The position numbers were made by a program, and so were the translations under genes. The notes below the pieces were generated by a model, which was not told the DNA's origin, ran no database searches, and saw nothing but the letters and a program-made list of their open reading frames with translations. Source: Pseudomonas asturiensis (lineage in GTDB: Bacteria > Pseudomonadota > Gammaproteobacteria > Pseudomonadales > Pseudomonadaceae). From it: DNA of 64,000 nt. The stretch is taken from assembly GCF_900143095.1 (NCBI RefSeq), contig NZ_FRDA01000006.1, positions 95,550-159,549 on the forward strand. The letters are read 5' to 3'. The stretch's first letter is position 1; every line of letters begins with the position of its first letter. This document shows, piece by piece, positions 56,625 through 64,000 of this stretch.

Positions 56625-57482
56625 CTACAAAACCACCGTCCTGTTGGCGTTGAGAAACACCCGCCGTTCAATGTGATAGCCCACTGCACGAGCCAGTGTC
56701 AGTCCTTCAATGTCCCGGCCTTTGGCAATCAGGTCTTCGGGGTAGTGGCTGTGGTCGACCACTTCGACGCCCTGCGCAATGATCGGACCTTCGTCCAGGT
56801 CGTTGTTGATGTAGTGCGCCGTCGCCCCTACCAGCTTCACGCCCTTGTTGTAGGCCTGATGGTAGGGCTTGGCACCTTTGAAACCGGGCAGCAACGAGTG
56901 GTGAATGTTGATCGCCTTGCCATCGAGCTTGCGGCACAGGTCCGGTGACAGCACCTGCATGTAGCGGGCGAGGATCACCAGTTCGGCACCTGATTCTTCG
57001 ATGACCTGCCAGACTCTGGCCTCCTGCGCGGGCTTGTCGTTGGGGTCGAGTGGGAAATGGTAGTACGCAATTCCGTGCCATGCTGCCAACGGCTCAAGAT
57101 CGGGGTGATTGGACACCACCGCGACCACGTCCATGGACAGCTGATTGATGCGCTGGCGGTACAGCAGGTCATTCAGGCAATGGTCCGCCTTAGAGACCAT
57201 GATCACCACTTTCGGCCGATAGTTGGGCGCCGTCAGCTCGAAGATCATGCCGAACGCACCGCCCCGCTCGGCCAGGCCTGCCCGGAATCCGTCCTCGTCG
57301 AAGCCTTCTGGCTGACGAAACTCGACGCGAATGAAAAAGCGCCCCGACAGGCGATCATCGAACGAGTGGTGCTCGGTCACGTAGCAACCCTGCTCGAACA
57401 GAAAGCGGGTCACGGCATCGACCGTACCCAGCACGCTGGGGCAGTCGGCAGTCAAAATCCATGTATCGGGGGCACGACTCAT
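56625..57482 (-). CDS. purU: Formyltetrahydrofolate deformylase
   Basis: A 285-residue enzyme releasing formate from 10-formyl-THF. The N-terminal ACT domain is near residues 8-80 (PSVLGTVDAVTRFLFEQGC). The formyltransferase-like domain has VVSNHPDLE, IHHSLLPGFKGAKPY and GATAHYINNDLDEGPI, with the catalytic Asn, His and Asp. It fits the recovery of tetrahydrofolate in C1 catabolism with the sox genes. Confidence 0.95.
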   Translation of the reverse strand: MSRAPDTWILTADCPSVLGTVDAVTRFLFEQGCYVTEHHSFDDRLSGRFFIRVEFRQPEGFDEDGFRAGLAERGGAFGMIFELTAPNYRPKVVIMVSKADHCLNDLLYRQRINQLSMDVVAVVSNHPDLEPLAAWHGIAYYHFPLDPNDKPAQEARVWQVIEESGAELVILARYMQVLSPDLCRKLDGKAINIHHSLLPGFKGAKPYHQAYNKGVKLVGATAHYINNDLDEGPIIAQGVEVVDHSHYPEDLIAKGRDIEGLTLARAVGYHIERRVFLNANRTVVL

Positions 57483-57553
57483 TACGCGATTACTCCTGAA
57501 TCCTTATCGCCTGTCAGGTCTTTGCAAAGACGCTGGATCAGGCACCACTCACT

Positions 57554-58186
57554 TCACGCCTGAATACTCAAACCATATTCCGCCGACGCATCCTGCAACC
57601 ACAGCCACCAGTAATCGGCGAAGCTGCGACGAATCAGCAGCTCCCAGGTTTCTTCGCCGGTGCGACGAATCACCAGCTGCGATTTGGCGAACACCGTGCC
57701 GACGGCCTTGCCCACCGGAAAGTTGTCCGGGTGCACGTCATAGCTGGTGGACTTCATCAAGACCTGACGCACCTTTGGCCCGGTCAGTTCAAGGATCGAC
57801 TGGCCGCCGCTGACGTTGACGATTGCGATGTGCAAACCGGCCAGGGCTTCACGCAGTTTCTGCTCGGCGGCAAGCTCTTCGCCGGTCGGCACGATCAGCA
57901 GCCACTCATCCGGCCCCATCCACTGCAGCGAGCTTTCACCTGCGTTGACCAGCATCAGTGCGGCGGGCAATTCCATACCAAGCGCCTTGTGCACACCAGC
58001 GGCAAACGCTGGATCGTGGGCATCACCCCGAAGGGTCAGATGGCCCAGCAATTTCTTCTCGCGCAAAAACACACCCGGATTGGCGCGGCCTTTGCCGACA
58101 AGGCTTTCCAGACTCGCATGGAACAACGGCGACTCGGCTTTGACGTCGGTGGCCGGGCGTTGTGGGTAAACATTGACTGTGGTCAT
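57554..58186 (-). CDS. soxG: Sarcosine oxidase gamma subunit
   Basis: A 210-residue protein of the heterotetrameric enzyme's gamma subunit family (LNV, GPDEWLLIVPTGEE, LELTGPKVRQVLMKS). It helps bind flavin and assemble the complex. It starts 52 bases after soxA. Confidence 0.94.
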   Translation of the reverse strand: MTTVNVYPQRPATDVKAESPLFHASLESLVGKGRANPGVFLREKKLLGHLTLRGDAHDPAFAAGVHKALGMELPAALMLVNAGESSLQWMGPDEWLLIVPTGEELAAEQKLREALAGLHIAIVNVSGGQSILELTGPKVRQVLMKSTSYDVHPDNFPVGKAVGTVFAKSQLVIRRTGEETWELLIRRSFADYWWLWLQDASAEYGLSIQA

Positions 58187-58238
58187 GGATCACCTGCTTT
58201 GAATTCTGTTGTACAGCCCAGCGTGCGGGAACGATCAT

Positions 58239-61200
58239 TTATTCGACGTTCTGATGATCGCCCTTCGGATCGAAGAACACCGACGAAACGATCTCGGCTT
58301 CAATCACGCTGCCATCGGCCAGCGGTGCGAACACCCGCTCGCCCATGCGGTTCAGGCCACCCTTGACCACGCCCAGCGCGAACGAATAGCCCAGCGAGTT
58401 GTGCGCATAGCTGGAGGTCACGTGACCGACCATGCTCATCGGGATTGTCTGCTTGGTGTCGAACACCAGTTGCGCGCCTTCCGGCAGCCACCGGGTCGGG
58501 TCGACAGGCTTGAGCCCGACCAGCTGCTTGCGCTGTTCGCGCACGCAGTCTTCCCGGTTCATGCCGCGCCAGCCGATCCATGAGAACGGCTTGGTACGAC
58601 CGACACACCAGCCCATGTTCAGGTCGTCCGGCGTCATCGAGCCATCGGTATCCTGACCAACGATGATGAAACCCTTCTCGGCCCGCAGCACGTGCATGGT
58701 TTCAGTGCCATACGGCGTCAGGTTGTACTGCTTGCCCGCCTCGATGATCTTTTCCAGTACGCCCATCGCGTAGTCGGCCTGAACGTTGACCTCGTAGGAC
58801 AGCTCGCCGGTAAAGGAGATGCGGAACACCCGCGCCGGTACGCCTGCGACCAGACCTTCTTTCCAGGTCATGAACGGGAACGCTTCGCGCCCCAGGTCGA
58901 TATCGGTGACTTCACTGAGCAGCTTGCGGCTGTTGGGGCCGGACAGCGTCAGGGTCGCCCAGTGGTCGGTCACTGAAGTGAAGTACACCTTCAGGTCCGG
59001 CCATTCGGTCTGCTGATAGATTTCCAGCCATTGCAGAACGCGTGCAGCGCCACCGGTGGTGGTGGTCATCAGGAAGTGATTGTCGGCGATGCAGGCCGTC
59101 ACGCCGTCATCGAAGACCATGCCGTCTTCCTTGCACATCAGGCCGTAACGCGCCTTGCCCACGTCCAGTTTGGTCCAGGCGTTGGTGTAAATGCGGTTCA
59201 GAAACTCACGGGCATCTGGCCCTTGAATATCGATTTTGCCCAGTGTCGAGGCGTCCAGCAGACCTACACTGGCACGCACGGCCTTGCATTCGCGGGCAAC
59301 GGCGGCGTGCATGTCTTCGCCATTTTTCGGGAAGTACCAAGGGCGCTTCCACTGACCGACGTCCTCGAACTCGGCACCGTTTCGCACATGCCACGCATGC
59401 AGCGCAGTGAAACGCACCGGCTCGAAAACATGCCCACAATGCCGACCGGCAATCGCGCCGAAGGTCACCGGCGTGTAGTTGGGGCGGAACATGGTGGTGC
59501 CCATTTCCGGAATCGATACGTTCAGCGAGCGGGCTGCAATGGCCAGACCGTTGACGTTACCCAGCTTGCCCTGATCCGTGCCGAAGCCCAGCGCGGTGTA
59601 GCGCTTGACGTGTTCGACGGACTCGAAGCCTTCACGGGTCGCCAGCTCGATAGCGGCAGCGGTCACATCGTTCTGCAGATCGACAAATTGTTTCGGCGCA
59701 CGGGCGGTGCCTTTTTCGTGCGGTACCTGGAACAGCGCCAGGGTCGGCTCTTCAGTGCGGCTGAGGGCTTTGGGCATGACGCCTTCGACCACCTTGAAGC
59801 CCGCTTCGCTGGCAGCGCGCACGCCACCTTCGAAACCATCGGCCAGACTGTCCGCCAGGCTGTAGACACCGTTCACGCCACCGACACAAACGCGTTTCTG
59901 TGGCGCTTCGCCCGGCACGAACCCGAGAATGTCTTCACGCCAGACCGGTTTGCCGCCCAGGTGCGATGCCAGGTGAACGATCGGGCTGTAACCGCCAGAG
60001 CTGGCCACCAGGTCGCACTCCAGCCATTCACCGGGACTGGTCACGTTATGTGATTTGACGTCGATGGCGGCAACACGTGCAGCCGTCACGCGCTTGGTGC
60101 CCCGGGCTTCGATCACTGCGCTGCCGGTCAGGATGCGAATCCCTTTGGCACGCGCCTCTTCCACCAGCGGACCACGCGGGTTGTGACGTGCATCGGCAAT
60201 CGCCACCACGGGCAGGCTGGCGTCGAGCCAGTCCAGCGCAACGCGATAGGCATGGTCGTTGTTGGTGGACAGCACCAGCTTTTTGCCCGGCGCCACGCCA
60301 TAGCGGCGCACGTACGTGGAGACCGCCCCGGCCAGCATGTTGCCGGGCACATCGTTGTTGCCGTAGACCAGTGGACGTTCGTGGGTGCCGGTCGCCAGCA
60401 CCACGCGCCTGGCACGGACGCGGTGCATGCGCTGACGCACCATGCCGATCGGCGCGCGGTCGCCGAGGTGATCGGTCAGACGCTCGTGAATCGTCAGGAA
60501 GTTGTGATCGTGATAGCCGTTGACCGTAGCGCGAGGCAGCAGGGTCACGTTACGCAGGGCTTTCAGCTCGGCAACCACAGTGGCGACCCATTCAACCGCC
60601 GGTTTGCCATCCAGACTCTCACGGCTGTCGAGCAGGCTGCCGCCGAACTCTTCCTGCTCGTCGGCCAGAATCACACGAGCGCCACTGCGCGCTGCAGCCA
60701 ATGCTGCGGCGAGGCCGGCAGGGCCTGCGCCGACAATCAGCACGTCGCAGTGCTGGTTCATCGCATCGTAGCTGTCGGGGTCGTTCTCGGTCGGCGAGCG
60801 GCCCAGGCCTGCGGCCTTGCGGATGTACTTCTCGTACGTCATCCAGAACGACTGCGGGTACATGAACGTCTTGTAATAGAAGCCCGGCGGCATCAGCTTG
60901 CCGCCGACCTTGCCGAGAATGCCCATCACATCGTTGTTCACACTCGGCCAGCCATTGGTGCTGGTCGCGACCAGGCCCGAATAGAGCGCTTGCTGAGTGG
61001 CTCGCACGTTGGGGATCTGCGTGGCTTCAGTCGCGCCGATCTGCAACACGGCGTTCGGCTCTTCGGAACCTGCCGCGAAAATGCCGCGTGGTCGCGAATA
61101 CTTGAAGCTGCGACCGATGATATCAACGCCATTGGCCAGCAACGCGGACGCCAGGGAATCACCCTCAAAGCCCTGATAGGTCTGACCGTTGAAGGTGAAA

Positions 61201-61259
61201 TTCAGCACCTTGCTACGGTTGATACGGCCGCCGTTGGGCAGTCGGTTGTTCTGGCTCAT
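58239..61259 (-). CDS. soxA: Sarcosine oxidase alpha subunit
   Basis: A 1006-residue subunit. The N-terminal ferredoxin-like segment is FNGQTYQGFEGDSLASALLANG. The NAD/FAD domain has VGAGPAGLAAALAAARSG near residue 175. The C-terminal half is an aminomethyltransferase (GcvT-like) domain that transfers the methyl to tetrahydrofolate. The ATG at 61259 (MSQNNRLPNGG) overlaps the soxD stop by four bases. Longer upstream codons are in soxD. Confidence 0.96.
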   Translation of the reverse strand: MSQNNRLPNGGRINRSKVLNFTFNGQTYQGFEGDSLASALLANGVDIIGRSFKYSRPRGIFAAGSEEPNAVLQIGATEATQIPNVRATQQALYSGLVATSTNGWPSVNNDVMGILGKVGGKLMPPGFYYKTFMYPQSFWMTYEKYIRKAAGLGRSPTENDPDSYDAMNQHCDVLIVGAGPAGLAAALAAARSGARVILADEQEEFGGSLLDSRESLDGKPAVEWVATVVAELKALRNVTLLPRATVNGYHDHNFLTIHERLTDHLGDRAPIGMVRQRMHRVRARRVVLATGTHERPLVYGNNDVPGNMLAGAVSTYVRRYGVAPGKKLVLSTNNDHAYRVALDWLDASLPVVAIADARHNPRGPLVEEARAKGIRILTGSAVIEARGTKRVTAARVAAIDVKSHNVTSPGEWLECDLVASSGGYSPIVHLASHLGGKPVWREDILGFVPGEAPQKRVCVGGVNGVYSLADSLADGFEGGVRAASEAGFKVVEGVMPKALSRTEEPTLALFQVPHEKGTARAPKQFVDLQNDVTAAAIELATREGFESVEHVKRYTALGFGTDQGKLGNVNGLAIAARSLNVSIPEMGTTMFRPNYTPVTFGAIAGRHCGHVFEPVRFTALHAWHVRNGAEFEDVGQWKRPWYFPKNGEDMHAAVARECKAVRASVGLLDASTLGKIDIQGPDAREFLNRIYTNAWTKLDVGKARYGLMCKEDGMVFDDGVTACIADNHFLMTTTTGGAARVLQWLEIYQQTEWPDLKVYFTSVTDHWATLTLSGPNSRKLLSEVTDIDLGREAFPFMTWKEGLVAGVPARVFRISFTGELSYEVNVQADYAMGVLEKIIEAGKQYNLTPYGTETMHVLRAEKGFIIVGQDTDGSMTPDDLNMGWCVGRTKPFSWIGWRGMNREDCVREQRKQLVGLKPVDPTRWLPEGAQLVFDTKQTIPMSMVGHVTSSYAHNSLGYSFALGVVKGGLNRMGERVFAPLADGSVIEAEIVSSVFFDPKGDHQNVE

Positions 61260-61552
61260 ACCTTGTCTCCCTTGTCCGTGAACTGCGGCTTGGCGCCAAT
61301 CGGATAGGTTTCGAGAATCTCGTAGGTCACGGTGTTTCGCGTGGCGTTGAAGTACTGACGGCATCCGGCTGCGTGAATCCACAGCTCGTGGTGCAGGCCA
61401 CGCGGGTTATCGCGGAAGAACATGTAATCGCCCCACTGCTCGTCAGTGCAGGCACCCGGATCGAGCGGGCGCGGAATGTGCGCCTGGCCCGATGCGTGAA
61501 ATTCCTCTTCGGAGCGCAGTTCGCCACAGTGAGGACAGAAGATATGCAACAT
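61256..61552 (-). CDS. soxD: Sarcosine oxidase delta subunit
   Basis: A 98-residue zinc-binding subunit starting MLHIFCPHCGELRSEEEFHA. CPHC with a later His and Cys binds zinc. GGAG precedes the ATG. It is between soxB and soxA and overlaps soxA. Confidence 0.95.
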   Translation of the reverse strand: MLHIFCPHCGELRSEEEFHASGQAHIPRPLDPGACTDEQWGDYMFFRDNPRGLHHELWIHAAGCRQYFNATRNTVTYEILETYPIGAKPQFTDKGDKV

Positions 61553-61566
61553 GGGTATTTCTCCTG

Positions 61567-62817
61567 TTAGTGGGCGACCGCGGCTGCGCCGTGCTCGTCG
61601 ATCAAGGCACCGTTGTGGAAACGGTCGATGGAAAAAGGCTTGGCCAGCGGATGCATTTCGCCTTTGGCCAGACTGGCGGCAAATACGTTGCCCGAGCCGG
61701 GTGTGGCCTTGAAGCCGCCCGTGCCCCAGCCGCAGTTGAAGAACATGTTCGGGACCGGCGTCTTGGAAATGATCGGGCAGGCATCCGGCGTGGTATCGAC
61801 GATGCCACCCCACTGACGGTTCATGCGCACGCGCGACAGCACCGGGAACATCTCGACGATGGCCTGGATGGTGTGCTCAATCACAGGGTACGAGCCGCGC
61901 TGCCCATAGCCGACCCAGCTGTCGATACCGGCACCGATCACCAGGTCGCCCTTGTCGGACTGGCTAATGTAGCCGTGTACGGCATTGGACATGATGACGC
62001 TGTCGATGATGGGTTTGATCGGCTCGGACACCAACGCCTGCAGCGGATGCGACTCGATCGGCAGACGGAAGCCGGCCAGTTTGGCCATGTGGCCCGAGTT
62101 GCCGGCGGTCACAACGCCGACGCGCTTGGCCCCGATGAAACCCTTATTGGTTTCGACACCGATGCACACGCCGTTTTCCTTGCGAAAACCAATCACTTCG
62201 GTCTGCTGGATCAGGTCCACGCCCAGTGCATCGGCGGCACGGGCAAAGCCCCAGGCCACGGCATCGTGACGGGCGACGCCGCCGCGGCGCTGAACGGTCG
62301 CGCCGATGATCGGGTAACGGGTGTTCTTCGAGCAGTCCAGATACGGAATTTCTTCGGCAACCTGCTTGCCGTTGAGCAACTCGCCATCCACGCCGTTGAG
62401 GCGGTTGGCGCTGACACGGCGCTCGGAATCACGCATGTCCTGCAGGGTGTGGCAGAGGTTGTACACGCCACGCTGGGAGAACATGACGTTGTAGTTCAGG
62501 TCCTGTGACAGGCCTTCCCACAACTTCATCGCGTGCTCATACAAGTGAGCCGATTCGTCCCACAGGTAGTTGGAGCGCACGATGGTGGTGTTGCGCGCAG
62601 TGTTGCCACCGCCCAGCCAGCCTTTCTCGACCACAGCAACGTTGGTGATGCCATGCTCCTTGGCCAGATAGTAGGCAGTGGCCAGACCGTGCCCGCCGCC
62701 GCCGACGATGACGACGTCGTACACCTTCTTCGGGGTCGGCGTGCGCCACATGCGCTGCCAGTTCTCGTGGTGGCTGAGGGAGTGCTTGAGAAGGCCGAAG
62801 CCTGAGTAATGCTGCAT
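61567..62817 (-). CDS. soxB: Sarcosine oxidase beta subunit
   Basis: A 416-residue flavoprotein subunit with FAD motif [22 protein letters not shown] near residue 35. It oxidises sarcosine to glycine and formaldehyde equivalents. It is 17 bases after glyA. Confidence 0.96.
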   Translation of the reverse strand: MQHYSGFGLLKHSLSHHENWQRMWRTPTPKKVYDVVIVGGGGHGLATAYYLAKEHGITNVAVVEKGWLGGGNTARNTTIVRSNYLWDESAHLYEHAMKLWEGLSQDLNYNVMFSQRGVYNLCHTLQDMRDSERRVSANRLNGVDGELLNGKQVAEEIPYLDCSKNTRYPIIGATVQRRGGVARHDAVAWGFARAADALGVDLIQQTEVIGFRKENGVCIGVETNKGFIGAKRVGVVTAGNSGHMAKLAGFRLPIESHPLQALVSEPIKPIIDSVIMSNAVHGYISQSDKGDLVIGAGIDSWVGYGQRGSYPVIEHTIQAIVEMFPVLSRVRMNRQWGGIVDTTPDACPIISKTPVPNMFFNCGWGTGGFKATPGSGNVFAASLAKGEMHPLAKPFSIDRFHNGALIDEHGAAAVAH

Positions 62818-62834
62818 GTAGGGCTACTCCTGAC

Positions 62835-64000
62835 TCAGCGATAAACCGGGAAATCGGTACACAGTGCGGCGACCTGACTTGCAACGTTGGCCTCGACGTC
62901 GGCATCGCCGAGGTTGTCGAGGATGTCGCAGATCCAGCCCGCCAGTTCGACGCACTGAGTCACCTTGAAACCGCGAGTGGTCACGGCCGGGGTGCCGATG
63001 CGCAGACCGGACGTCACGAACGGCGATTGCGGATCGTTGGGCACCGAGTTCTTGTTGACGGTGATGTGGGCACGACCCAGTGCAGCGTCGGCGTCCTTGC
63101 CGGTCAGGCCCTGACGGATCAGGCTGACCAGAAACAGGTGGTTGTCGGTGCCGCCGGAAACGACATCGAAGCCGCGATCAATAAAGACCTGTGCCATGGC
63201 CTGGGCGTTATCGATCACTTGTTGTTGATAGGCTTTGAAACCTGGCTCCATGGCTTCCTTGAAGCACACCGCCTTGGCGGCAATGACGTGCATCAGCGGT
63301 CCGCCCTGACCGCCGGGGAACACAGCGGAGTTGAATTTCTTTTCCAGCTCTTCGTTGGCCCTGGCCAGAATAAGGCCGCCACGCGGACCGCGCAGGGTCT
63401 TGTGGGTGGTGGTGGTGACGACGTCGGCATAAGGCAGCGGGTTCGGGTACAGACCCGCGGCCACGAGACCTGCCACGTGAGCCATGTCGACGAACAGGTA
63501 GGCACCGACCTTGTCGGCGATTTCACGGAAGCGCGGGAAATCCAGTGTCTTGGAGTAGGCCGAGAAACCGGCAATGATCATCTTCGGTTTGCTTTCCAGC
63601 GCGATACGCTCGACTTCGTCGTAGTCGATCAGGCCGGTGTGGGTGTCGATGCCGTATTGCACAGCGTTGTACAGCTTGCCGGAGAAGCTGACTTTTGCGC
63701 CGTGCGTCAGGTGACCGCCGTGGGCCAGGCTCATGCCCAGCACGGTGTCGCCGGCCTGCAGCAGCGCCAGATAGACAGCAGCGTTAGCCTGACTGCCGGA
63801 GTGCGGCTGGACGTTGGCGTAATCTGCGCCGAACAGTTGTTTGGCGCGCTCGATGGCCAGTTGCTCGACCTTGTCAACATGCTCGCAACCGCCGTAATAG
63901 CGCTTGCCGGGATAGCCTTCGGCGTACTTGTTGGTCAGGCCGCTGCCCTGGGCCTGCATGACGCGCTTGCTGGTGTAGTTCTCCGAGGCGATCAGCTCGA
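62835..64000 (-). CDS. glyA: Serine hydroxymethyltransferase, 5' end outside the window
   Basis: A partial gene of about 388 codons. The visible N-terminal part reads [20 protein letters not shown] and continues from beyond position 64000, so the start is missing. The PLP lysine is in [13 protein letters not shown]. It interconverts serine and glycine with tetrahydrofolate. Being first in the sox operon, it uses the glycine and C1 units made from sarcosine. Confidence 0.97.
   Translation of the reverse strand, partial: ELIASENYTSKRVMQAQGSGLTNKYAEGYPGKRYYGGCEHVDKVEQLAIERAKQLFGADYANVQPHSGSQANAAVYLALLQAGDTVLGMSLAHGGHLTHGAKVSFSGKLYNAVQYGIDTHTGLIDYDEVERIALESKPKMIIAGFSAYSKTLDFPRFREIADKVGAYLFVDMAHVAGLVAAGLYPNPLPYADVVTTTTHKTLRGPRGGLILARANEELEKKFNSAVFPGGQGGPLMHVIAAKAVCFKEAMEPGFKAYQQQVIDNAQAMAQVFIDRGFDVVSGGTDNHLFLVSLIRQGLTGKDADAALGRAHITVNKNSVPNDPQSPFVTSGLRIGTPAVTTRGFKVTQCVELAGWICDILDNLGDADVEANVASQVAALCTDFPVYR

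Overview
The window looks like chromosome of a fluorescent pseudomonad, most likely the Pseudomonas syringae group. This is inferred from gene content, gene order and Pseudomonas-type REP palindromes; no database was searched. No rRNA, tRNA, CRISPR array, transposase or phage gene was found.

Layout. 0-7.7 kb: a pqqFABCDE operon plus an S9 peptidase (PQQ cofactor synthesis). 7.7-13.6 kb: a small Pmp3-like membrane protein, an unlisted rsmX-type regulatory RNA with a GacA upstream activating palindrome, two acyl-CoA dehydrogenases and a membrane diguanylate cyclase. 14-19 kb: a small conserved gene and the overlapping bioBFHCD operon with a BirA-type operator, divergent from comF. 19.9-22.6 kb: modE and a Tat-exported PhoX phosphatase. 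22.8-28.4 kb: a LacI regulator, an ABC transporter and a GpdQ-like phosphodiesterase, a probable uptake-and-hydrolysis cassette. 28.6-37.7 kb: srkA, rarD, gcvR, glcB, a stand-alone receiver protein, a cNMP/CBS/DUF294 protein and a DnaQ-like exonuclease. A DnaA-box cluster lies between rarD and gcvR. 37.8-40.8 kb: a Fur-box-preceded ECF sigma/anti-sigma pair with a PepSY membrane protein, but no TonB receptor. 40.9-48.3 kb: a GST, creD and creBC, a retropepsin-like protein and an acyltransferase. 55.2-64 kb: fdhA, purU, soxG, soxA, soxD, soxB and glyA, the C1/sarcosine catabolic operon.

The accessory part is 43.2-55.2 kb. It holds six short orphan RHS genes of about 355 codons, all on the + strand, one of them lying between creD and creC. 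Each carries one conserved RHS core (residues 1 to about 172) and a variable C-terminal domain. Four of the six C-termini share a His-Gly and a Cys 46-47 residues apart, each after a hydrophobic strand, as in clan CD/C80 cysteine peptidases. The other two share an unrecognised domain. Five of the six are preceded by a common element (core CTGATAGCTRGGC) ending 61-64 bases before the start codon. Two neighbours are a recent tandem duplication whose near-identity stops exactly at the core/tip junction. Between them lie a broken rhs start and a copy of the 3' end of fdhA. No immunity gene follows any of them. This array is the best candidate here for an under-described system.

Long open frames antisense to GC-rich genes were judged to be shadows and left out. 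Start codons were chosen from ribosome-binding sites, overlaps and family lengths, and several remain tentative.
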